Origin: Oscheius sp. JU75
Taxonomy: Eukaryota > Nematoda > Chromadorea > Rhabditida > Rhabditidae
Direction: 5' to 3'
Assembly (NCBI GenBank): GCA_037178855.1
Contig: JASJZC010000002.1
Location: forward strand, 6,088,501 to 6,152,500
DNA: 64,000 bases
The position numbers and the translations under genes were made by a program. The notes beneath the pieces were generated by a model. That model had not been told where the DNA came from, made no database searches, and saw only the letters and a program-made list of their open reading frames with translations. How positions within the stretch are numbered: the stretch's first letter is position 1; every line of letters begins with the position of its first letter. Below are positions 11,515 to 24,341 of the stretch, in pieces.

Positions 11515-14500
11515 ATGCGGGAGGACATTGTGACAGTTCCCGTCGCTATTATCTATGTGGCCGGGGTGGCCATGTCTTCCATCCTGGTCATACTAGCGGC
11601 TGCTATCTATAGGTAATTCTTTTTCATTGTGTAGTAACAGTCAGTTACAGGTTGAAGAAACCTGTAGATCCGGACCAGATGGACTGCGAGCAACAAGCGC
11701 AGCTCTTCCGACCGGACATGCTAGCTCCACAATTGCTGACCAGCACACGTCCGGTGCAACCGCATTCCTTGAGGAGCAAACTGTCACACTCTATCCCATG
11801 GAAATCGGCGGTTAGTTGGTGGACATAAAGACAGGGAAACAGGAAGACAGAGAGACAGAGGCAGTGAGACCGAGAGACTTACCATCATATGCAGTTCCAG
11901 TAGTGCCACTAATAGAAAGTCAATAACTTCGGGTAGACAAGGAGAGAGCCAACTGTCCTCCACTAGAGTTGCTTGCATAATTAACAAAAGTGAATTGGTA
12001 GACTTAGAGTTAACTTGCCATTTTCTGTCAAACCTTATCTGCTTTTGTTTTCATGTTGTTCAACCCCATGCTCTTCCCATAGCTTGTCGTCAGTTCTCAC
12101 CTCAGTGGCTACTACCATACTAAACATAAGTTTTTTTCTCTGGCAGGACTGGAGTAGATTTAGAGACATGGACAGGGGAATATGACACCAGTCGCCTGGT
12201 TTTTTTGAGCTCCGAGTCGTCCATTGCTAAGAAACTCCAAGGAGCAAAAGCAATAACTTTCTTTTTACAATTAAAGCAATCGAAACAGTAGCTTGTTAAC
12301 TGAAAAAAGTTTCTTCTTGCATTAGCTTGACTTGTCTCGACAGAAAAAGTCCACAAACATTGTCAAGTGTTGTCCCAGATTAGAGTTGACTTGTGTCGCA
12401 GACGGACGCCTCTTGCAAATTGTAAAGGTAGGATAAGAGAAATGACAGAGAGACAGAGACACAGATTCAGAGTACATAATCATTTTCCAGAGTCAGTCTG
12501 TGATCGACACCCTGAAACCCGAATGTGTCGGCGAGCTCCGCGGCAAGCTGAACTTTTCCATCTCCTACGACAAAGATACCTCAACCCTTCACATCAATCT
12601 ACTGGAAGCTGTGGAGCTGCCAGTCAAAGACATCACTGGTATTCCGTTGAGATTGAAAACAATCTACGTATGTCTTGCAGGCAGTTCCGACCCATATGTG
12701 CGCGTCTTCATCCTCCAAGATCCCACCAAATCCCTTCGTACTCGTGTCCACCGGCGCAACCTGAATCCGAAATTTAATCAGACTCTAGCCTTCCCAGGTA
12801 GGTCCAGAGGATTTGTGGGATTCGGGAGCATCAAAAAGATAAAGAAAGAGTGGATTGGATGGGGGATTTGAAACGGGGGATGCTCTTTGATAACCAGAAG
12901 GGGATAAATTATTTCTGGAATAAGCTATAGTGTTCGAAAAGGGGATTGAGTCTCTCCCAACTTTTGACATGTTACAGGAAAGAATAATGTGTACAGCCAA
13001 GAGAGTATGGGAGAGGCGAGTATTTGTGGCCTCGGAATCGGAAATAGTGCAAACTATTGGTCAATATCTTGTATCTTTTCTTCTGAGATGATAAGGGAGA
13101 GATCTATTTTACTTGTCGAGATGGTACTAGCGAGACAATACGAGAGAATCACATAATTGCAGAAGGGAGCATTTTATTGTTCTAGTCTCTAACAGAATAC
13201 CCCTTCCCTCTTTCCTCTACGCATTCTTCATCTCCGATACCAGTCACTTTGCGCCGCTAATCGCTCCCATAACCAGAAGAATAAGACGAACATAAATAAA
13301 AAAAGAGTTTCCTGATCGCTTTGAGCTTTTTCTCTCTCGACCTAATCCATTTATGACCTGTTGTCTAATCCGTTCCGATTCTTCACAATTCAAGGAGCAG
13401 CCACAATTATCAGTCATGAACCAGCCGCCTTCACCCAACCGAGTCCACCATTTTTCCTTGGAGCTTGCGTCATGATCCCTTACCCAAGTTCATAGCTCAG
13501 GACCCGCTTATAAATGCACCTGCTCCAGACCCGATATATCCTCAGGTCAGACAGCTGACGTCCGTTTTTTCCATTTCGAGAAGCGACGAGGCGCGAAGAA
13601 AGGAGAGCCGACCCATATCCTGTGCCTGTGTTGTCAAGTGTCAGAAACCTGCGTCATGCCTTCCCCTTTTTGTCGTCTATTTACTCGCTCATCTGTATCT
13701 GCGAGTGACAATGAGATTTCACCATGTTTACTCAAGTCGACGATGCTATCTTTGTCTCGTTCCCACCTAGGTCCGATGACCATGTCCACTCGACTATATT
13801 AAGTCATGTGTGTACATATTGCAAGACTTTCGAATACTTTTCGAATTCGGACTCTTGTCAATAAAAAACCTAAAACAACCCTCTCATTAGGCATTTCCAA
13901 ACCCCGGGTGCCTTGGCAATAGTACGAAGTTCTCACGTTTTGATGCTATATATTCCCACTCCCCTGTCCCCGAGAACGTTCTTTTTCTATCCCTGATTCC
14001 TGGCACATAATTGACGATGCTTTCGGAATTATTCCGAGACGAATGACTGATTTGTCTTTTGACGCGCGCGCGCTCATATCTCGTGTCTCTCTCATCTTTG
14101 GAACTAGTCTATTTTCTGCCTTATTCTAGAATATGGATACACTAGCTGCTGTCCACGCTGTCCACGGCTTCTTGACTCTAGAAGGTCGACAAAAAGGTCA
14201 CAGAGCATGTGGTCGGTCGTTGTCTCTCATGGACCGACGTGGTCTTGTCTCTCCTCATCGCCGTCCGGCACTGGGAACAGTCTCCTCGTCTCCGAACACT
14301 AAAAGTACAAACTTTATCTTTCTAGGGCGAGAACAAAAACAACTCTGGGCTTCTGGGAACAAAAACAGGAAACTCGGGGATTTTTTTGCGGGGAATGGTA
14401 GCGTAAAGACAAAAACAAGGCCTTCAGTTAGTCCACATGGCCTTTAACGTTTCCCTCGGGTGTTCTATTCGGCAAAATGGTTGTTTAGTCATCCCTATTG

Positions 14501-15407
14501 TATTTAACCGTACGTTTTCAGGACACTCTCTCAAGAAACTTCAAGACCTTACTCTCGTTCTGCAAGTGATGGACTACGACCGCTTCTCGGCGGACGATCC
14601 GATCGGAGAGATCCTTCTGCCCATGAAAAGTGTTAAGTTCGAGAGCAGCCCAGTGTATTGGAAGCATCTCAATCGTCCAACGGTTTCCAAGGTAAGGGAA
14701 AAATCTGAGTGACTTAATTTGAACACGCGCCAAAACTTTCCCGCGCTCATGTGAGACCCTCGACGAATCTTGGGACCCATCCCGATTTTACCTTCCGCAG
14801 AAAGTGCAAAACTTTAGGACTCGTTGTTTCATAGCTCATTTGCTTCTTTTTTGTTTCTAATATATTTCGATCAAAAAAAAATTTTCAGGAACAATGTGGT
14901 GAACTGATGCTCTCGCTCTGCTATCTGCCGGATGTGGGAAAAATCACCGTCAGCGTCATCAAGGCCCGTGATCTCCGAGCCAAGGACAAGCTTGGAGGAA
15001 GTTCCGGTAGGGCCAAGACATCGGTCGCCCTAATGCGTATCATAGATCCCTACGTGAAACTCTGGCTCGTACAGCAAGGAACTAAATTGGAGAAGAGAAA
15101 GACCGCAGTCAAAGCTCAGACACTAGCACCTGTCTTCAACGAATCGTTTGCTTTCACTGTACCAGCCAAGGAGGTTCTGGAAAAGGATGTCAACCTCGTC
15201 GTGACGGTAAGACCTTCGTGGACGGAATCAGAAATTCATGCGCTTTTCCAGGTCATGGACTATGACTACGTCGGAACCAACGACGAAATTGGTCACGCGA
15301 TTGTTGGTCCCCTGGGCGGAGAGGCCGGAAGTCGGCAATGGAAGCAGAGTCTCGATCATCCCGAACAGCCAGTTGCCATGTGGCACCGTCTCTACCCGAA
15401 GTGGTAA
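11515..15407 (+). CDS. Synaptotagmin (tandem C2 protein)
   Basis: A membrane-anchored tandem-C2 protein of the synaptotagmin family, expected to couple calcium to vesicle fusion. Exons read: 11515-11612 (short lumenal end and hydrophobic TM segment), 11651-11810 (linker), an uncertain short exon near 12403-12427, 12491-12638, 12681-12797, 14521-14691, 14889-15006, 15046-15206, 15252-15407. C2A has [10 protein letters not shown] and [14 protein letters not shown]2B has GSSDPYVKLW, a Lys-rich strand ([10 protein letters not shown]) and [13 protein letters not shown], so the calcium-ligand Asp positions in loops 1 and 3 look kept in both. The C-terminal WHRL motif is present. Splice phase between exon 2 and the short exon does not close cleanly, so one linker exon is missing or wrong. 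The intron within C2A is 1.7 kb, and a dispersed palindromic element lies in the linker intron. Which synaptotagmin paralogue this is cannot be decided. Confidence 0.88.
11889..12150. mobile_element. Dispersed palindromic element, copy 1
   Basis: It shares with the copy near 55,283 the words GTTCCAGTAGTGCCACTAAT and TAGAAAGTC, then GCTTGTCGTCAGTTCTC and CAGTGGCTACTACC further on. It lies in a synaptotagmin intron, next to a GACAGA-type simple repeat. No coding capacity is seen, which suits a small non-autonomous element. Confidence 0.5.
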
Positions 15408-15445
15408 AATCTCTGTGTACAAATACTATTTCCCTCCAGCTTTAA

Positions 15446-15451
15446 ATAAAA
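15446..15451 (+). terminator. Poly(A) signal of the synaptotagmin gene
   Basis: An AATAAA word in TTTAAATAAAATG lies about 40 bases after the synaptotagmin stop and only about 25 bases before the stop of the convergent glucuronosyltransferase gene. Confidence 0.6.
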
Positions 15452-15473
15452 TGTTGCTTTATTTCGAACCCGT

Positions 15474-17359
15474 TTACAACTTTTTCTGCTTATTGAGTTT
15501 AGGTACTATCCTCAGCAAAAGTCTATACAAATAATATACAACAACAAGACCTAAAACGGGGATAGACGCTAAGAGGAGAAGACAGTCGACGCTATAAAGC
15601 TGGAATATGTTAAGATGTTTGGAATGAAGCCGATGATGATTCATAGGACCAAACTCTATGAGAAGGTTAGCCCATCGAAGAGCTTCCTTCCTGTACTCGT
15701 CTCCTTTTCCTTCAAGAACACGAGCGGACATGGCTGCCTTCTTCGCTATCTCACTGAAAAAAATTATTTAGGAAAAATAGCTACAACTTTCCGACAACGG
15801 TTTTTCAATTGACTGAAAAAAGTGTGTCTCTAACTGTTTTACTCACCTATCTTTGTCCAAAACCTTGTGCAATGCTGCAATGATCGTCTCCTTGGATAGT
15901 TCTGTTCGTTTCACCATCGTCGACATGCCGATTCGTTCCGAAGCCTTGGCATTCATATACTGATCGGCGAAGAGCGGGACTGTGATGGCGGGTTTGCCGC
16001 GGAAGCTCAGCTCCAACATCGAATTCATGCCAGCGTGTGTAATGAAAGCTTTGAGTCTGTCGTCTCCAAGAAGATCGGTCTGTGGCCACCAGGGTTTCGC
16101 GATCACGTTCGGATAGTCATGAAAGGGGGTAGTATCGTTCTCACAGGTGTCCTCGTGTTTCCAAAGAAAGGTGACTTCAGGGAAGGATGCAAAAGCTTTC
16201 AGGATCTCTGAAGACGTATAATTCCATTTTTTTTCCAACTATGTACTTACCCAGTTTCAGCTTTAACGGCATTTGGCATCCCTTGACGAATGTTCCAAAG
16301 GAGAAGAGAACTGTTGCTGGTCGTAGGTCCAGCAGGTCACTGATTTCTTTGGGAAGAGGTTTGGGAGCATGTACATTGGTTCCGCCAACGTATTGGACCA
16401 AGTTAGTGGTGGGGCGAGGAGACTCGGTGAACTCGTTGGCATTCGAGAGAATGATACCAGTCCTTTTCTAGAAATATTTTCATGTTCATAAATAAACTAT
16501 AACTTACATCGACCAAGGTTGCAAAGTCCTCCATATCTGGATAATACTCTCTGAAGATGGCTTCCAACCTTGCAGTCCAATAGGCATAGTTCCTTTGCAT
16601 ATCGTAGTGACTTTTCATGTTCTTGAATCTCTCCACGAAAGTCATTTCATCGCCATAGGTTGTAATGTAGCCAGGAACAAAAGAGGCAAAGTTCGGAAGA
16701 CCGGTGATATCGTAATGGGGAGTGATCCAGCCGAGAGCAGCGGCACAGATTGTTGTCTTGATTCCGAGCGCTTCGAAGACACCGGCAGGAGCTAGCTCAA
16801 AAAGTTCAGCTATTCCAAGATCGAACTTGGAGTCCTTCAGTGATTGCATGAGCTCAGTGTCTTGGAGCATTCCGCGATAGAAGAGCTCGTTAGACTCGTA
16901 GAAGGCTCTCATGTTGTCTATGTCAAATGAAACCCCGTCGAGTTCAGGAAGGTCCCAGAAAGAGGGCTTTTTCATGCTGAAATTATAGGTAAGATTCTAG
17001 CTGGATGAGTACAAACGTACTCAAACTCGTCCATAAAATTTGATTTGGTGAGCGGTGACCTGTATTCGATCTTCTTGATGTTCGGATTGGTTGTTCCATG
17101 TGGAGCGACCGTTTCATCGAGGATTGGAGAAAGAATCGTCTAATAGTTGCAATTATCGACGTGGTAAAAGTTTTGCTTACCACGTTGTGACCGTCCTTTG
17201 CATACATATCGGCCAAATTTCCAAGAAACCGAACATGGCTATGACCTTAAACGGTTTTCAGTAAGCGAATGATTAGACTACCATACCCATATTGGGATTC
17301 CACACGAGAATGTTCCCAGCATGTGCAAGAGAGAAAATGAATAGTAGCCAGGAGAGCAT
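15474..17359 (-). CDS. UDP-glucuronosyltransferase, copy 1
   Basis: A type I membrane enzyme of the ER that conjugates sugar from UDP-sugar to small lipophilic substrates (detoxification, steroid-like compounds). Seven exons in reading order: 17359-17287, 17245-17181, 17139-17021, 16976-16508, 16467-16251, 16207-15847, 15753-15474; 527 residues, the usual family length. It starts with a signal peptide (MLSWLLFIFSLAHAG). The UGT signature region reads [10 protein letters not shown] then [12 protein letters not shown] and GKPAITVPLFADQ. A C-terminal TM helix ends in a basic tail (KLNKQKKL). It lies tail to tail with synaptotagmin (66 bp between stops) and in tandem with a second copy. Intron 1 of this gene is absent from copy 2. 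Confidence 0.95.
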
Positions 17360-18212
17360 GGCTACTGGGCCTGCTCACTGTTGACCCGACTCGCCCTTAT
17401 ATCGTCTCCACTGTGGCCCAGTGCTGGTTGTGTAATCCTGCGTTGACAGCGGGCAGTGTTGTGCTTTGGAGTGTGGCGGACACAGGGAACACAAAACGGA
17501 CAGCGCGAAGGTACAGAAGTTCACGTGAACCACCGTATTTTGGAAGCCTGTCTGACATTGAGCTTATACTCAGTTTTTGAATGCTTTGCGGCAGAAATCG
17601 ATAGCTAGAGTTTGGATGACAATCGGCTTGGTATAGACCACAGTTACATCAAAACAGTTCTTCTGATTTCTGATAAGTCGCCTAAAATAGACCGACTTGA
17701 TGCTAAGCAAAAATCAGTGAATGAATTAATTGGGACTTTAGCCAAATTCACTTCTCATCTAATTTCGGATTCCTGTTTCGTGGTGTGTAGAAGCTAGTCT
17801 AGTGAACGCCCTAGTACCCCGTCTTGAACGTCAGTTCAATCACCTTATGTCCATCTGTACCGTTATTTCGAAGATCGGGACGGGTTTGGTCGTTTTCCAG
17901 ACGCGTCTGGCTAGTGGTGATGGAACGTCAAACTTATATTCTCAGATTTACTGGACAAGGGAAATTACTTCAGGAGCTTTCGTACCGTATAATACAGACC
18001 GCTGGATGGGATTGTAGGGTCTTTAGTCCTTCTTGTTTCCGATTACACTTTTGTACCCCCGAAATTTTTCAAAAGATTTAGGTTTTCATTCTAGAAACGC
18101 TCTAGTCGATATTTCTAGATTTGATTAAGCAAATAAGTAGGAAATAAGGGAAGATTCTTGCCCAAATTGCTGAAACGGGGCATCATCCTCAAAACGAAAC
18201 CGTGTGGTACAA
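17360..18212. other. Intergenic, promoter side of UGT copy 1
   Basis: No gene seen. It should contain the promoter of UGT copy 1, but no TATA box stands out. Confidence 0.4.
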
Positions 18213-18405
18213 TCACCTACTATCCCATTATGCACTGTTTTTCTGGAAAACAAACAGCCTGTACCGGTAACCTGTTCTCTGACCGTGTTTTTTCAACGCG
18301 CGAGACAATCGCTGACAATCGGATGATTTATAGGTCATAAAGCACGTTATCATCACACCAGTTATTCTTTCTTTTATGTTTTACGTGCCCCTCCAAACGG
18401 CACAT
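18213..18405. repeat. Duplicated segment A (relic of UGT 3' region)
   Basis: This segment resembles 18849-19055 in the same orientation. Shared words include TCACCTACTATCCCATTATG, TTTTTCTGGAAAACAAA, GCTGACAATCGGATGAT and TTTTACG. In copy B the similarity continues into the last codons of UGT copy 2, so segment A looks like the remnant of another UGT tail. Confidence 0.7.
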
Positions 18406-18848
18406 TTGAAATGAAAAATGATCATTAACCTAATTATCTTAAAACATCTAAACAGAGTCCGCCACAGAATCCATCCACTTATAGTAGTGATGCAAATATT
18501 ACAATAGCACCGCGTATCATACAACGAAATCGGCTACATAATGACGTGTTGCCGGAACAGGAGCGGAAAGCGTGTTTCATCCGAGGAGTTCAGTATAAAA
18601 AATCAAAATTCATTTTCGACTGACATATTGCATATAAAACTTTTCTTTTCGGTTGTCTACAATTATATGTTAATTTGCTTATTACCTGATCACAAACTTC
18701 CATGCTTCAGAGGTTACCCTGATTTTCCTAGATAGATTTTCAGGTAATATTTCCTACGAATTACATGATTTTTACGTAACATAACAAATCTTACAGGAAA
18801 AAGGCCTCTTAAAGCAAATGGATAAGCAGGTATAATCTAAAACAGTCA

Positions 18849-19055
18849 TCACCTACTATCCCATTATGCTCTTTTTCTGGAAAACAAATAGCCTGTGCCG
18901 GTAAGCTGTACTGTGACCGTGTTTTTCAAAGAGCGAGACAATTGCTGACAATCGGATGATCTTAAGGCGTCCGCTGCCATAAAGGGCGTTTCACTACATC
19001 ATTTATTCTTTTTTTTGTGTTTTACGCGTCCTCGCGAACTTATGCAGCACATTTT
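18849..19055. repeat. Duplicated segment B, overlapping the end of UGT copy 2
   Basis: Direct-repeat partner of 18213-18405. It spans the 3' flank and the last codons of UGT copy 2 (stop at 19003). Confidence 0.7.
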
Positions 19056-21359
19056 TAAAACAATGCATCAAATAGTATACGACTAGAATTAGTAGAGAAA
19101 ACACGAGTAGTACAAAACCTAGGCAATCGAGTGAATACACTTGGAAAAAGTTCAGTTTCAGGGTTGGCAGCTGCAGATGGTCCATTGGCCCATATTTACA
19201 GAGTAGTCGTGCCCAGTGCAAAGCGGCCTGCCTGTACTCTTCGTCCCTGCCCTTCAGGACATCGGCTGCCAGGGAAGCCTTTTTCGCGACAGCGCTGAAA
19301 AATGATGAATGATCAGAAAATCATCAATCTACCTGTCATGCTTTAGAAGCTGATGCAACGCTGGAATTAGGTGGGACCTGGATATGTCTGTCCGAGATAT
19401 CATGACTGCGAGACCTAGTCTGGCTGTAAGAGAAAAACGTTTACAAAAATTTGTTTACAAACCTGAATTTTTAGCATTAATGTACTGATCAGCGAAGAGC
19501 GGAATAGTTATCAGTGGTTTTCCACGGAAGGCTGCTTCCAACAACGAGTTCATTCCCGCATGTGTTATGAAGCCTTTCACTCTAGCATCACCTAAAAATT
19601 TTATTGCAATAAATTACGAATGAAACCCAACCTAGAAGATCAGTCTGCGGCCACCAGTCTTTTGTAATAACGTTCGGATAATCCTTCAAGGGAATGGAAT
19701 CATTCTCGCAATGGCTTTCATACTTCCACAGGAAAGTGACGTCGGGATAGCGAGAAAACGATTCGAGAATCTCTAAAATAATTCAAGATACTATTACACC
19801 ATTAAGGTCCCACTAGTGAAGTTTTAGAGCCCCAAATTTTTCCTGTAACGCTCTTGTGAAATCGTCTTTGAATCTTCTGAAGACCGTTTTAAACATGACG
19901 GTATTAACCCAGGGGAAATGCATCTAGACTCTCGCCTCTTAATGAATAAGTATATATTCTGACGATATCAGAAGTGGCAAAGTTAAGTGTAAATGCTGTA
20001 GAAAGTTCCTACAATGTGTTTGGAGTGGATTCCGGAAATTTTTTTTTTGGAAACCTAAGGGTATTATGGTGCCCAATTCGATCGACTTAAATATTACCAA
20101 TTTTCATCTCCAAGGGCATCGTGCAGGCTTGAACAAATGAGCCAAAAGAGACGAAGACGGTAGATTCTCGTAGCTCCAAGATTTCATCCAGCTCTTTCGA
20201 AAGAGGCTTTGGTGGGCGGACATTTGTGCCTCCGACATATTGGATCATGTTCGTCTTCAGTCTTGGAGACTCGGTGAACTCATTGGTGTTGGTAAATACT
20301 ACAGCGCTTCGTTTCTGCAAAACTTTTTTACCTTGAATATGGTAAATTACCTGGTAAAGTTCTCGAATATTAGGAAAATTCGGATAATGCTTTCGGAAAA
20401 TTCTGTGCAAAATTTCTACATCTTCATCAAGCTGAAAGTGAAGCTGTATCGTCGTTCGCAAATTTATCAGTCTTTCCACGAACGTCATCTCGCCGTCCAT
20501 ACTGCTCAAAAAATCTGAAATGTTTCTTGACATGTTTATCTATGAAATTACCTGGGACAAAACTAGAAAAATATGGGATTCCGGTCAATGGATAGTGATG
20601 GCCAATTAGTCCCAGAGCTGCAGCAACAATGTTAGCCTTAATTCCAAGAATCTGAAATCGTGCAACTCTTTAAACACTTCAGAAAATACCTCAAAGAGAC
20701 CTATTCCGCCTAACTCGAAGGTTTCCAAGACGCCGAGATCGAATTTCTGGTCAATGAGGTAATTTAGCATTTTCTTGTCCTCCAAAAGTCCTTTATAAAT
20801 GTTACTGGTCGTGTTAATGAAGCATCTCCAGACGTCCCAACTCATTGACATGCCTCTTGGAGCTGGAGTCGTCCAGAATTCGGGTCTTTTGATGCTGAAA
20901 TTGAATTTTATAAAAAATTTTGTTTTACAATAATCATTATTTTGATGACGAGCTTAGGCGAGCTCCAAAGCTTTACATGGAGGTGTTTACGGTGTCAAGC
21001 TTTTCAAGACCCATGAGCAAAAAAGCGCGAACATTGGTTACAATTTTAAAAGTTTCGTACTTACTCCATAGTTTTCCAGTCTTCCACATTGACATACTTT
21101 GAATGATACATGATTTTCTTCACTTTAAGATTAGAAGTGCCTATCGGATCGACGTGGTCATCAACCACGGGAGATAAGATAGTCTAAAATACAAAATTCT
21201 ATATATTTTGAAAATATACCTCACCACTTCATGACCATCAGCAATGTAAAGATCCGCTAAGTTTCCCAGGAAGCGAACATGACTGACACCAATAGTCGGA
21301 TTGTAAATTAATATTTTACCGGCTAAAGCGGTAGAAATGAAAGTGAACAGTAGTAACAT
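19003..21359 (-). CDS. UDP-glucuronosyltransferase, copy 2
   Basis: Paralogue of the gene at 15474-17359 with the same predicted role. Ten exons in reading order: 21359-21225, 21183-21065, 20894-20690, 20651-20552, 20514-20351, 20314-20098, 19772-19632, 19591-19463, 19423-19333, 19294-19003; 530 residues. The start is ATG 21359 because it opens a signal peptide ([14 protein letters not shown]). Conserved blocks are [36 protein letters not shown] and [11 protein letters not shown], then a TM helix and basic tail. It has more introns than copy 1 but lacks the one after the first exon block, so intron loss or gain followed the duplication. The intron between 20098 and 19772 is longer (325 bp) than the others. 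The segment is AT-richer than UGT copy 1. Confidence 0.93.
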
Positions 21360-23340
21360 CAACAAGAGATCTTTGTGACAATGACAAAACCTGCAAACTA
21401 AATTAAGAAGGTCTTTGGTTAATGATAAGTTACCGGTTGAAGATGTTCTGTTTTGAATGACAAATAGTCTCGAGGAAGGTTCGAAAAGGAAGTACTCTCT
21501 GACAACAATAGCGAAACTGACTATCAATCGTTCGATAAGATACTCAAGGGCAATTGTGGGTGGTGAAAACAAGAATTGTTACTTTCTGGTCATTAACTTT
21601 TGACCTTTACAGTGACAAGTTTGGCTGATACCCCGTTGGAGCTCGTGACAGGTAGATGATGACCCAGTCAAGCTACCGCGACAGAGACAACGTTCTACGA
21701 GAGACGCATCTCGCCAAGAACAGTAATTACTGTCACAAAGTAACTGAGATTGGTAATTAGGGCTTTAAACAGACACACATACACACACTCTCACCAACTT
21801 TTGGGCATTTTGAACTAGATAGTTGGGGAAATTGACAGATTTGACTTGTCAGGCGTTAGTTATAACGTATGTATGGATAAAATACACCTTCAAACGGTAT
21901 TTTTAGGATTTTTGCACACCAAAATAATACCAAGACAAGTTTGTCTTGCCGAGACGGTAGGGGGAAGAATTTCTATGAATAGGAAGAAAGTAGGGGTTAG
22001 AACTTTGGCTGTTGAGAGCCCTGACGGCTCTGGAGAACTGTAGCTTCTAACAGGTACGGCAGAGAGCTGTATACAGAAATTTTGACACACTTTATGAATC
22101 GATATGAAGATTATCAAATAATTAGAATGTCTGAAACTTTAATAATGATTTGACTATTCCGAGTCAAACCACTGTTTCCCGAATTAACTGAGTGTTTTAA
22201 TGTCACCTCTTACTGACAACCAGCACAGCCTGCCTAATTTATTCTGTTCGTATAGCGCGTGGGGTCAGTCTGGTTGCCAAGAAGAGGTTTCGAACGGCGT
22301 TCAGAGGGATCAGTCACCCAGAACAAGCTGGTCTCCTCCCTCCTGATTGTTTGCACTCTCCCTTTTCCTTGTACGAGTAGTAGCCGCAACTGGGCCTTCT
22401 TCAGATCGTCATCTTCCGGTTGACCTGTCGCATCTCCTTCTTAAAGTTTTGACACAATTGTCGTTTTCAGGAGATTGACACGTCCTTCAGGTTTCGATTC
22501 ACTGGACAAGGTCTTCTTCATGCCTCAATTACCGTGAACGGCCTTTCTCACCTTTCTCCTCCATACATTGTCACTCCCTGACTTTCGATCTTCATTCCTA
22601 TGGGATCCGCCCAGGGGCTGTAAAAAGTCAGGATTTCACTCATTCCATTGTTCCATTAGCCTCTCCCCTCTTCCCCTTTTCAACACACCAGGTTAGCCAA
22701 CTTGCGCAATGTCTTGAAAGGAGAGACTGTGAGTGAATCCAGTCTTTCTTCTCGCATTCTTCCGCTCTCGCCCATCACAACCTGATAATTTGCATGCCAA
22801 GGACACAACAATCTGTCAGCCATTCTTAGCCAACAATACGCTTGTTGCTTTCGACAGCTTTCGTTTGATTAAAGCCCAAAATTGGCGTGTTCTCTACTAG
22901 CTACGCGGAGATTCCTTCACCTCAGTTTAGCCTTAGCACTAAGAGAAGACGTCTTCTTCCGAGTCGCAGAAATGCGTTTTTACGCATTTCTACTGAGTTC
23001 TTAGGTAACTACAGTTTTTCAAATTTATTTTGTTTCGAATTGCTATGAAACTGACCTCCTCTATGGCAAACAATAAAATTGAAGAACTAATTGACCAGTG
23101 AGATAACATAAAATATATGTTTTGGGGGGTTGCTAAAATTTGCCTTTCTGGCAATACTTCGCCTCCCGAAAGCGAAATTGTACTTTTAAGTCTGTCCGCG
23201 TCATATTCGCCCTTATACATCTAAGCAAATAGTCAGACAAATCCAGTCTTAAACAGATCGAAATGTTTCCTTCGTTTTCCTATTTCCTTTGGCAAAGTTC
23301 ATGTTCAGCTCCCACACACTTAGGCCCCCATCGTAGAGGG
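21360..23340. other. Intergenic, no gene seen
   Basis: About 2 kb with no exon chain. A CACACA run lies near 21775-21790. An open frame continuing upstream of the UGT copy 2 ATG to 21572 lacks a better start and is not supported. Confidence 0.45.
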
Positions 23341-24341
23341 ATGATCCTACGATTAGCACTTCTTCTGCTTATTTCCACCACACAGGCAAAAGATGGACCA
23401 GGTTTGGATTTTTTATCTGTTTCGAAATTAAAGTTTAGTTAATTGCCGGGTACGGATAGACATTCTGGATGGAGGAGAGCTCACAGAGGGACTGAGGGCA
23501 TTATTTAAAGAGACACAGCCGGCATTGAGTGCACAAGACTGTGCCTTAACGTGTTTTCACAAGAAGTGTGATGTGAGTTTGGATACAGATGGACATTGAA
23601 GCAGATAAGCAGGTAGCCTACTTCCACGCATCTCGACGCGCATGTCAATTCACTAGCGACTCGGCTTCCACCTCTTTTTCCACTGTCAGCTGTAACAGAT
23701 TCGTAGCGGAACCCACTGCGACCAACAACGGAGACGCAGATCGAATCTCGAGGTTTTGTGTCAAATGTTCGGGTGAGGTAGTTTGACATGCCACGAACAA
23801 CAAGCATTGTAGAGACGAGACCAGTCAACGGGAATAGTGCCAGAAGTCTCTTGGCCAAAAGAATAAAGATCCCGTTGAGATCTGAAGGAACAAACACGTC
23901 GATTCATAGATCTTTCAGCCGATCGAGGAAACCCATGAAAATTTCGAGTACATTTCTAGATTTTCTTAGATCTGTCGCTTTCAGAAATACAGCAGCAACG
24001 AACGCCGCCGATTCAACGTTTTGTCATCGAAAGCCCGGGTGGAAATTTCACTGTAAGTTGTTTTATTTGGTTGCTGACTCCGGGAAAACGTTTTTATCTT
24101 TTTGTTCGTTATTATCCAAAATAGTGATCGAGTTAGCTCTCCCCTCAAATGTTGTCGGTATGCCGAGACGGAACGGGTAAAATTAATTTTCTGGATATCT
24201 TAGCAGATAGATAACAGATCAGGCCTATGTCAAACGGTCAGACATAGTTCTCCTGTGGCCAAGTATGTGTTTTTAAAACTTCTACATTTTAATCACAGAA
24301 TATCTTTTTCGTATAGATCTCTCGCCAACCGATGCGTCTGA
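23341..24341 (+). CDS. Secreted cysteine-rich protein, possibly PAN/apple-like
   Basis: Seven exons close in phase: 23341-23401, 23439-23572, 23589-23777, 23985-24052, 24125-24176, 24204-24262, 24299-24341; 201 residues. The first exon is a signal peptide ending near STTQA. The mature part has many cysteines (NCRVR, DCALTCFHKKCD, RACQF, SCNRF, FCVKC, KCCRY, LCQTV, NRCV) with no TM segment or anchor. The DCALTCFHKKCD block resembles the first helix of PAN/apple domains, where C-x3-C-x3-C is common, but the rest is too divergent to be sure. Six very small 3' exons suggest an extracellular module built by exon pieces. Neighbours are collagens, so an extracellular-matrix or defence role is possible. 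The family is not recognised. Confidence 0.7.

Noticed and set aside
14133-14447. 104-codon frame in the big synaptotagmin intron
   Set aside because: No family resemblance, no promoter or splice partner.
21360-21572. Longer N-terminus for UGT copy 2
   Set aside because: The signal peptide starts at ATG 21359; the upstream frame encodes no leader and passes a likely intron.
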